From Thamnaconus septentrionalis (taxonomy: Eukaryota > Chordata > Actinopteri > Tetraodontiformes > Monacanthidae), in contig CM020507.1 in NCBI GenBank assembly GCA_009823395.1, forward strand, positions 7,935,001-7,999,000: a stretch of 64,000 nucleotides of DNA, in the 5' to 3' direction. Under the pieces are notes generated by a model that was given only the letters and a program-made list of their open reading frames with translations, was not told the origin of the DNA and searched no databases. This document shows, in pieces, positions 22,504 through 33,300 of the stretch. The stretch's first letter is position 1. Each line of letters starts with the position of its first letter. A program made the translations under genes and the position numbers.

Positions 22504-25500
22504 AAGTCTGGATCCCGGCAGCGAGAGAAGAGACCAGAGCAGACTGGACTGGATTTGGCTCAACCACACCGGGGTTGGACCGATCCAGATTAGACAGGAC
22601 TGAGCCCACATTGGGCCTTTAGGGGGCGCTGGGCCTCTGAGAGGTGTCCTCTCCACCATTACCTTCACTCCCGATGCATCCTCAACTTTCATCTGCACTT
22701 CAGGACAGCTCGCCTTGTGCACGGCTGCAGAGGTGGGGGGGAAAAAAATCTGTTTGTGAAGAGCAACTTACATAAACATTCTTTTGAAATCACTGCCTTC
22801 CTGGATGCTCGCCAGATCGGTGCTGCAAACACCCGGAGGGACAATCGGGTGACAATCACTGAAAGGAAGAAAGAAAATGGAGAGACAGTGCTGTCCTCAC
22901 CAGAGTCATTCCCAATCTACTCCCCTCCTAATGAAACTGCTGGTGAGTTTAGATTGCAGCTGGGTGAGGGGTGAGGGTGGGGCTTGTTGTTTGTGCCTGG
23001 CAGACAGTCACTTGCCCAACTGTCTGGAATCACATGTGGACGTTTGCAGCATATCACAAGAATGTGACATTTTAAAGGTCGCTGATGCCTCAAGTAAGAA
23101 AGAAAACAAAAAAAAAAAACAATTAATAAAAGAAAAAAATGGAACAGACCAGTCTCAGTGACCAAAAGGCAAACCACAGAAGGACAAAGAGGAGAAAAAA
23201 ACATTTTGGTAAGGCTGCACCTCTTGGGGATCCAAACGAGAATATTGCCTGCTAAACACTACTAATGCTGCTTCTACAATCACCGTCTTAGCTGCGTGCA
23301 CTCCTCAGATTGGTGTCCACCTGCATCCTAAAACCTCTGTGACTGACTTCCAAAAAATCAGCCGAATCTGTTGCGGAGCCCTCCAGTCCGGGCTGACTGC
23401 TGTTGTTTTCTTCTCTTTACTTTATTTGAAGTGCTCTTTTTAATTCCTCCCACTCAGGCTGTGCTGTGTGTAGCTGACTGCATGCTGTCCTTACAGTGAA
23501 ACCTTAACGATATCATTGCAAACCAGGGTTTAAAAGAAATGACACAGGCTTGGCAGGGGGGCTTTTCTGGAAAAGTGCTCCTTTTTTCTTGTAGCAGTAA
23601 ACTGTGAGGAAAAACGTCTCAATTTACGTTCAGTCTCGATATCGCCGAGAGCTGAGACCTGCGCTCAGAAGTCGGTTGTCGTTGCTAATGTGCCAGCTAG
23701 TTAGCTAGCCACGGCTACACCGCTGTACAGACACACCTGGTCATCGACGCAGAATGGCGCAACACAAAAAATGTTCATTGTCTAAAACACCCAAAAAAAA
23801 ATTCGGGGGCGTGGAAACTGTAACGCCACCATTAGGATGTAACTTTAACTTCAAGTAAAAGGATACATTCGGATATTTTTGGCGCAAATGCGAAATAAGG
23901 CACTTAATTTTGAAACTTTTATCCAAACTGGTTTGTATAACCATTAAAAAAAAAAAAAATTGGACCGCATTCTGGTTACCTCTTTACGGTTGTGACGAAT
24001 ACACTTCGGGGGCAACTTTAATTAGCTTTTCACATTGTGACGTGCGCAGGAATACAGTTGTTGGTCCAACTCGGCGGTGTAGCCCCGGCTAACTTGGTTG
24101 AGCTAGCCGGCTGTCGAGCCCACCTTACGTCACAAGGGGTCCCTGCGTTTTGTTTTTGCCGGTCCACCTGGTGTTCCCCCCCCCCTCGACTGTAAGCTTC
24201 GCCCAACTGCACCTCCTACCTGGCAGTCACACCCGGTGTGACGGACTCGACTCTCAAAGATGATGAAGGAGCTGTTTGGAAATACGGTGGATTTAATTAT
24301 TTTTCTTTTCGTTTCTTCTCTTTTTTTCTTTCTGCTCCCTTTGTCACCTGTGCAGTGTAAATATCATCCTTCTCATCATAATCAAGTGGGTTCATAAAAC
24401 TGCCTAAGCATCAGTCATCATCGGCTGTGTTTGATGACTGAAAGCAGGATATTTTCAAAACTGCCATCATTTTCTTAATTATTTTCAACATTATCAACAT
24501 CTATTTTTCCTCTACATTAGGATTTATTTTTTTTTGCCTTTTTTTTCTTTTTGTATTTTACCTCATGGACCAATCACATCACCTGTTTTCTTATTTATTT
24601 TGTTTCTCGGGTGGTTGTAATGACACATATTAATGAAAATTAATGGCACAAGGTTTAAAAAAAAAAAAAAAAAGTCAGATAATATATTAGTAGAATGTAC
24701 TGAGTGCAGTTGGGACAGTAGCTCATTTGATGGCAACAACCCCTTCGTTGCTGATTTCATTCCAAAGGATCTATTACGGATAAAGAATGTGCTTTTAAAA
24801 ATATAAATATATACTTAAAATGTATATTTTAAGTATATATTATATATATATATATATATCTCCTCTCTGTTGTTGAGCCGCTAGTGTTTATCATTTGCTC
24901 TGTTTGTCTTTTTGTTGATAATCCTTTAAAGTTTTTCTTATGAATTCAAACTGGAAGTGGTGACTTCTGTTTCACAGACTCTCTTAAAATTCCACCTCAA
25001 GTGGCCAGTTAACCTGAGAAATAAAATAAAGCAACAAATCAAGGTCAAGTCTCCACAGTATGATTTTCCCGTAGGAACAGGGATGAGTGCGTAACCACAC
25101 GCCGGTATTGTTTATTGTACCAAATGGCATCATTATTAATATGAATGTACATTTCTGTGGAAATCAAATGATTAAAAAGGAATTGTAGTCTGTTTCATTG
25201 TCTATGTTGTGGAAATTCACCGACACAGGTCAGTGGAGGGAATCTGGCAGTTCTGCATTGCGACTATTGCTTTTTCTTTTTGAGTTTATTAAAAAAATAT
25301 ATATATATATTCCTTGGTAGCAGTTTTGCTGGTGCTCCTACAAATTTTGGAGATTTTCTGAGTGGGCAGAACAAATATTGCTTTAAAAAAATTATTTAAA
25401 TTAAAAAAGTTTTATACCTGTAGAGAATTTCAAAAGAAAATATAATTGAGTCTTAAAAGACATTATTGATCCCTCAAGTTTTAGTGTAAGCATGATTTAC

Positions 25501-25715
25501 CTCCACCACTTAGCAATTCACCTTCCATTCAGGTGCTGTTACAAAGCACATCATTTAAAAAAGAAAAAAGAAAAAACTGCAGTAACACAAACTAGGTTGA
25601 AGTTACAGTTTGTGTGCTTTTGACAGACTGGCTCGGATTGACCTGACCTAAAAATGAGATCCATCACTCTCAACAGTTGAAGACAGAGAAGAAGAAACAG
25701 ATCGAATCAAGTTTT
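22504..25715. other. gak 3' UTR and intergenic spacer
   Basis: The gak 3' UTR begins here. Candidate AATAAA signals occur at about 23124 and 25020-25030, and which one is used cannot be told. The rest is AT-rich with poly-A and poly-T runs and a TA tract at 24838-24859. A 16-bp inverted repeat with a 4-nt loop lies at 24806-24841. No coding exon was recognised. Confidence 0.45.
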
Positions 25716-25731
25716 CACAATGAGTTACAGC

Positions 25732-25737
25732 TTTATT
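25732..25737 (-). terminator. Poly(A) signal of the acidic-protein gene
   Basis: AATAAA on the minus strand (TTTATT as written), about 1.27 kb after the stop codon at 27005. It is the most downstream clear signal before the gak 3' region, so the two genes converge tail to tail. Confidence 0.5.
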
Positions 25738-26554
25738 TCAAAGGTGGACTGATACACGCGAGCAGAAGATCACATGACATCTCCTGTAGCGGAGCGCAGA
25801 CTTTGAGCACAAAACTGTAGCACATCTGATCTATACAAAACAGATTTAAAAAAAAAGAAAACGTCACAGTGAGAGAAAAGAAACAAAAATAAGTCGGAAT
25901 TCAATTCTTGCCATGAAACTGTCCGGGATCTGTGTGGCCATATAATAATCATTAAAAAAAGGTTTGGCACCTTATAGCTTTGCTATCTAGATGAGGGAGC
26001 GTGAGACAGAAAAAGCTGACACAGACCTCAACAGAACTGCTGTATTTTTGTTTTTTGTTTTGTTGCGTGGTTGCAAATGTTGTCCCACTTGCTAACGCGT
26101 GCCCTCTTTGTGTGCGTGTAGAAAGAAAATCAGACCAAAAAAAGAAACAACAACAAAAAGAAGACGAAGAAGTCACGTTTGGTTTTTGTTGCCACCTCTA
26201 CATGACGACAAGGGCCCCTCGCTGTGCTGCCGTGATCCCCCCGCAGCACTTTTGGCATCTTTGGAGTACATCTGGTTGGAGGTTATGACAGGATCCAGAG
26301 CCAGAGAGGCACTTCAAAGCGTGGATGTCCCTTTCCATTTCCTGGAGTTTCTGTCGTAAGCCCTAAAAAAAATGCTGGTTGACTCCCCTGAGGAGATCGC
26401 CGTGTGCCCAATTGACCGAGAGGAGAATCTGGAAGGCAGAGGGGAGACGAGAGACGCCGATGAGGTGAGGATAAAGCAGTGGAGGGCCGTGCATTTCAAG
26501 CCGGGGACATCAGTGACGTCATATTTAGTCCACGCTAAAATGATACACCCTACG

Positions 26555-26794
26555 ACAGGGGTCTCCAACGTGGTGCCCATGGACACCAGGTAGCCCCCAA
26601 GGACCACAAGTAGCCTGCAGGCCTGTTCGAATAATAGCACAACTCGTTGAGCTGCGTCTAAAATTCATTCTATCCAACCCTGTTAAGTTATTGATTAGCA
26701 TTATTGAGAACTCATTAACTTCCCTTCCCTTATCCTTTATATGGTTCAGGACCCATGAAGTAGCTCTCAATGCCTAAAAGGTTGGTGACTCCTG
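26555..26794. mobile_element. hAT-type non-autonomous fragment in a 3' UTR
   Basis: Imperfect terminal inverted repeats CAGGGGTCTCCAACGTGG and AAAGGTTGGTGACTCCTG, with the words GTAGCC and TAGCTCTC internally, as in Charlie-like hAT remnants. It lies inside the inferred 3' UTR of the acidic-protein gene. No clear 8-bp target duplication, so it is old. Confidence 0.55.
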
Positions 26795-27004
26795 CCTTAT
26801 AATATCCTCAATATAACACTCAGACGTGAGAATCCATAGAGAATCACACTAACACATTGGATGGGAACATTTATGGGAAAATGTACTTTCTAGTATGGTT
26901 AGGCCAGCAGAGAAGGACTAGCTGGCCCTGACGGCCCGCCACTGGGATAAAGTGACGACGCAGCGAAAGTCTAAACCCGGACTGACTGTAGGTTTGTTGC
27001 GTCT

Positions 27005-27305
27005 CTATCCCTCGATGGAGACCTCGGGGACCATGTGTCCGCCCAGCGCTGACTCCACCGACATCTCGGCCGACTCCACGGCCAGCTCCATCTGACACGG
27101 CATGTCGCACACCTCCGCCTTGGGCTCGTCTGGCAGCACGGCCTCGCACATCTGCTCAGCAGGGCTCTCCTGGAGCAGTGAGGAGGAGGGCAGAGGGGTG
27201 AATTCAGGTAGGGTGGGAAAAATGGGAGCGCTGTCTGGGGTGGACAGGTGACAGGTTCTCACCACGGCTGGTTCCTCTGCAGGAGCAGCAGCAGCAGCAA
27301 CAGCA

Positions 27306-27355
<50 letters not shown>

Positions 27356-30300
27356 TTCTGGTTCAGGCTCGGCAACGGCTACATCTGTTGGTTCTGATGC
27401 TGGGGCGCTCAGGCTGTCGCTGGATTCCACGGTTTCCTAAAAGTGGATGAATCGACACCGTTAGAAAAGCTGATCCGACGTTCCGGTCTGTTTTCGGATT
27501 TACTGACGAGTGGTTTCTTCAGCAGGTGGCCAATGAACCAATCAAGGCCCACGTTTGTACCTGAGTTATGTCTACAGTCGCTGGCCACTACGTTAAGTAC
27601 AATGTCAATTGGCTTGTTAATAGAAATGGTGAATCAGCCAGTCGCATAACTGCATTTAGGCTTGTGGACGTGGTGACGACGACTGGCTGAGGTACAAAGG
27701 GAGCATCAGAACGGGGAAGATTGCTTTGGAAATTGTAATTGGTTACAATTACAAGTTACCCAATTGAAAATGCAATAGTAGTGGAACTGTTCCAATTACT
27801 TTATCCAAGTAATGTAACTGATTACATTTTGATTACTTTTCTAAATTTTGAATAAACGTTCTCAACCGTTTAGATCTAACAGACTAAACAGCAGTCCTGA
27901 AAACAGAGAGAGATAATTCAACTGGCAGAATGGTAGGGGGCGCTGCAATTCTGAACTTGACAGGAGAACAAAGAACGGTGCTGGTGCAGAGCCAGTGGAC
28001 AAGAAAACCATGCAAAGCAACAAAAACTTGTAAAAGTTGGTCAGATGCAATTAAAATTGAAATCATGAATAATTCCACAGGTAACTGTAACCTAATTACA
28101 CATTTTTACAGTAGTGTAACTGTTTACAATTATCTGTATTTGGTAATTAAATTACAAAAAGGCATTGCATATAAATCATTACTCCATGACACTGCAGACG
28201 GGCTCAAGGTCTGAGTGTTTGACAAACCGACGATCCACTGGGATTTTCCAATTGCCACAAACATCTCTAGAGAATGGGCCCAAAATAGAGAGAAAAAACC
28301 CCTAGGGAGCTGCAGACTGTTTGGAGACCACAGCAGAAAGGGGCCAGAAGAGCGTGAGGTGTAGCGATGGCCGATAACGCCGGGATTTAAATGTGAATAT
28401 GAAAAGCGTGAAGTCCCTCCCCTCACCTGCTGGACGGTGGACTCAGCGATGGCCTCTTCCACGGCCTCGGCGGACTCTGTGATGACAAAGTCCTCCACCA
28501 GACTGTCGGCACCCTCCTGGGACACACACAAACAGATCAACGTCTCAAAAAAATGTTCCCACACGTTTCCGTGTCGTGCAAGCGTGCACCGAGGAGGACA
28601 GACAGGAAAGTCGTTCATCCCTACTGCCATGAGCATTTTGAACAAACGATAAATAATGAATGAAAATGGACTCTGGTGCACTGTCCCACTTTGTATGCGG
28701 ATATTTATACACCCGTTCTGTGTTTCTGTACTTATTTGTCAATCCACTGTGTTCCTGCACTGTACTGCTTTTAGCTTTCGGAGTCATGTGGATTCCGGGT
28801 TTGATATGACGCTGATAGATGTGGTTCACAATAATGTTAATCCTCCTCCTCCTCTAAAGAATAGGAACCAAGAGTCAGAGAGCAGAATCCATCCTTGGAT
28901 GAAGGAAATATACCTCTTTGACATCAGGGACAGGGGCTTTTTCCTCCTCTGCCACAGCTTCTGGCACCTGGTGAGATTAACAAAAATATATTATTATCAT
29001 CATCATTATTATTATTATTATTACCAATCATAAAAAAAATAATATTGTATTTTTTTAATTAGGTTTTCTTGCAAACATCAAGCAAATTGGAAAGGTTCAA
29101 ATTCTTACCACTGGGATTTCTTCAGTCTGAGCAGGAACTTCCTGGAGCACAAACAATGGACAAATAAATTAGAAAATATCAATAATTGTGCTATTCCGCA
29201 AACAACAATCGTACAAAACTATTTGTTGCAATCAGCGGCGATGGTCTGCACCTCTGTGACGGCGAGGGCTTCAGCAGGAGCTTCAGCAGGAGCTTCAGCA
29301 GGGGCTTCAGCAGGAGCTTCCGGCGCTTCTTCAGCCACCACTGCTTCTGCTTCTTCTTCTTCTTCTTCTTTGGGATGGCAGACGGCAACCTCAGTCACCT
29401 GTTCCGGCTCGGCCTCCACCGGCGACTCCGCTGCGGGTTCCGTCACTTCCTGCGTCTCCTCTTCTGTCGCGGCCGGCGCCGCAGCAGCTGAGACGGGTTC
29501 GCTCGTCTGCGCCTCCTCTCACCGCCGGCTCTTCAGTCTCCGTCACCGCCTCTACCTCGGCATCGACGGCAGGAACCTCGGCCTCCACGGGCTCGGCTTC
29601 AGTCTGCGGCTCGCTGACTTCCTCCGCGGGTGATACCTACCCCCCGACACCACCCCGGGGTCAGTCAACGCTAGCGATCTTGGACTGGAAGAATCAGATT
29701 TTTTTTGTTTTGTTTTTTTTAAAGGAAGAGTAGCTACCTGTTGGACCTCTGTTGTTGGGACAGTTTCCTCATTCACAGTCTGGAATGAGAAATAAAGACA
29801 GCCAGAGTGAGAACGATAGATTGAAGGATACATAGAATACAGCAACAGGTTGCAGTGGAAAACAGCTCACACAAGATCACAACGATGAGGTGTGACAGAT
29901 CATGAATGTTGTCACTCAAGTGATTTCAAAGTCTGGAAGCGTATTACTGCCATACTAAACAAAAAAGTGGGCAAGTTTCACATTATTACAATTTTATTTA
30001 CACGTTTTTGAGGTAATTTTCACGTTATTACATGAAACTATCACGTTGTGATAGTAAAAGGCTTAGTGTCACCTTACCTCGTCATTACTTTTTTTGTAGT
30101 ATGGCAGTAATTTGCTTCTGTAACTAAAAACTTTCCAAGAATTGGGAAAGAAAAATCTCAAAAGTCTTTATGAAGCTTTTGCAAGCTGGCATTATCTTAG
30201 TTGGTTGGAGTATAGTGATCACACAACTCTGTCTGGAATGTTTTCTGGTTGTAAACACCGACTTGCCGACAGATGATCTTCAGAATACCAGAGGCTTTTT

Positions 30301-33300
30301 TTAAAACTCAACTGATCGTCGTTCCTTCTGAGAAACCAGTTTTGAATGAACTGGCCGGGTTGCAATATGACCGCAGAGTTATGTAAGAGGAAAAAAAAAA
30401 GAGAGCTGAAGTTGCGCGGTTCAACTTGTTAAGGTGTGAAGCTTATGTCACAGAAATCTGCAGTGAAGCAGCCGCCTCTCCTGCGGCTCCTCCGCTGCTA
30501 TAAACTGAGGAGACGTGAGTGGAAAGTGTGAGCGAGGCTGCACCCTGAATGCTGCCTTTTGTTTGGAGCGTGTGCACGAGCAACAGCATCGTGCACACGC
30601 TCCAGGGGCATTTTGTTATGGGGGTGGGGGGGGGCAGGAGAAACAACATGCTAACCCTGATGCTATAACACGGCAAGACCGTACGTGTGATTGCTGTGCT
30701 AGGTCTTCATGACATTGACTTGTATGATAAAAAACGTTGTTGTTTCTGCAACCAAACTTTGAAAAAAAGAAAACTCTCCAGTAGGGGGCAGCATATAGAG
30801 GCTGTTACTGCGCTTTATCCAAGTCGTGGTACTTGATGGTTTGACGCAACTGGTTCACGCTTTTGGGGGGGTAAAAAAAAATGGGGTGTAACGCTCACCC
30901 ATGTTCTTACTGTGTTACAGACATGCATGACATGTTAGGGCCTCCCGCGATGGGCGAGAGAGCCCCGGATCATGTGTTGCTGCCCTTTCTCTCCAGCTTG
31001 CGGCAGACAGCGAGACCAGACAAGCAACTGTCCGCACGGTCAAGAATATCCGTGAGCCGTATGAGAAGCCGTGTGCACGAGGGGCCCCAAACAGTGGCTG
31101 CCCCGAGGGACTCATCCATCTCAGAAAAAGGGCAACTGACATTCTGGGATTTCCATCCGAGCGACTCACCGACAAGCAGGCTCAACAGATGTTATTCGGG
31201 AGACTTGTGCCTTGGATTTGAAGATTGATATTTGTATAGACGTGGCTGGTTTTGCCGATATTTGAGGCCATTTCTGCATGGGCGACCATTGCTGTTGTTT
31301 ACGACTTAGTTTGTTCACCAAGTTTGTCAAAGTGTCGCGTTGTCCCTTGATGTCAAGTCATCTGGTCAACTGGTCAACCAACATTCAGTCCCACATCACA
31401 TTCTAAACATAGTAAATATTAAGGCAAATTCATTTAATTCCTTTTAAAATCAAATTCTAGTGTGTGTGTGTGTCTGTGTGTGTTTGTGTGTGTGTGTGTT
31501 TACCTCGGCCTCTACAGGAGCTGCCGCCGGAGCCTCATCTGGGGGTGTGGTCTACAAAGACAGGAAGAGGCCATAAGTGAATCTCAGTGAATGCGCTCCG
31601 GACGCAGCGGCAGCAGTAGTAGTTTAACGACGCAGTAACTCACAGCGACCGTGTGGTCAAACTTACACAGGCGGTGGAAAATATTTGCTGGCACGATTTA
31701 TAGCGGTATCCTGTTTTGTTTTGGAATGTTCCTTGTTTTTCTTTTTAAAAGCCGTTTTAAAGGTTACACTTTGGGAGGGGCACACGACGCGGGTCCCATA
31801 AAAAATGTGCCCAGAGCAAACTGATCCCGGGCTCGACTATCTGTCAGCCCATCTATAACCGCCACAGCCTTGAGGAATTTAACAGAGAAGAGCGAGCGTC
31901 ACCGGCTGAAGCATTATGACCAACAAAAAACGGACAAAATCGTAAATCAGACCAGGAACCTCAGCGGAGGAAAACACAGACACGCACATTTTTTGACAGA
32001 CTTTATCTTTAATATGGCCGTCATTCAGCAAGTCGATCCCTTGCCCATAAACTGTGCACAACTTGGCTTTTTCCTACGAGAGAGTGTGGCGTTTTACAGC
32101 CGGCGCTAACCTAAATGGCCACTGGCTGCGCATTCAAGTGTGTTGAGCCACAGTGGCAATCTCAGGGAGCGACTCATAAATAATGCAAGCGTTCACAGTT
32201 CAGCGTAAATTATTTAGGCTTTCGGCTGTTGATGTAGGACAGGCGCAAAGAGCGCACAGGCTGCTAGTGCGAGTCCTGAAGAGGACAAATGCACAAAACC
32301 GCCCCCTCCCAAAAAAAACCTTTTAAACCTAAAACTCTCAGGACACAGACTAAATGCTTTTGTTATTGAAGTCAGACCAGTTTGCCATCCCTCCCACCCC
32401 TCCTCTCCTTCCTATAGGCTGCGCCATTAAGAGGGGCGAGGCCTTCCTGGATCTTAAGAACTGCGGAAAAAAAAAAGTGCTGTGCTCGTCAAAATGTACC
32501 CATAAATAGAGGAGCAATGCGACAGTTGGGATGGTTTAGCGTTTGTTTGCACACACTGTGCATAATGTGTCGGATCCGTCTCAGCTTCAGAACACGCTGT
32601 ACCACAGAGAGCCGCACTCGTGGTCCCACCCACCCAAGACCCCCAAGGAATAACCTGATCTGACCAGCCACCTTTTCAAAAGACTTGATACAAAAGAGTC
32701 ATTACGCTTAATTAATTCATTCAGACAGCTCAATTTGCTCACTATTCAAGGCTCACAACATCTCATCAAATTTTATTGATGTAATTAAGCCTAAAAAACT
32801 ATTGCAAGCAGATGTTTTAGGTGCCCTGGGGTTGATGTAAATGAATAGGGATTAAAAAAAATAAATAAATAAATAAAAGTTTTAGAGAAAAGAATACATA
32901 TCAAAAGACCAAAAAGACATCTTCAATGTTTTGTTCAAAGTTAGTTTCTTTGCAAATGGAGCGACAAAGGCGCACATTCTCTCGCAAAAAAAAAAAAAAA
33001 AACATAAACGTGGCTAGTAAACTTCTGCATGTGCATGTGAAACACGGGGCGGGGGAGGAATGCTGGACGCTGGGGGGGGTGGGTGTGGCAGCTTTGTGCC
33101 TTCACGTGCATTTGCCACAAGGTGACGGACAAAAAACCCTTCAAACCGCACGCCACGCAGGTCACAGAAGTCACTTTGCACATCTGCTGCTTTCAAAGGG
33201 AGGTAAAGCTAAAACTCGCTCGCTATGCACTTTCCCCCTCGGCCCCGTCCTCATCCACCCGGGGAGCAAAGTGCAAGCGAGACGGTCGTTCCGTCACTGT

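Noticed and set aside
29223..29633. 136-codon plus-strand Ser/Ala-rich frame
   Set aside because: Shadow of the Glu/Ala/Pro-rich minus-strand exon.
30564..30604. MicroRNA precursor
   Set aside because: The stem is 16-18 bp, shorter than a usual pre-miRNA arm pair, and extends no further.
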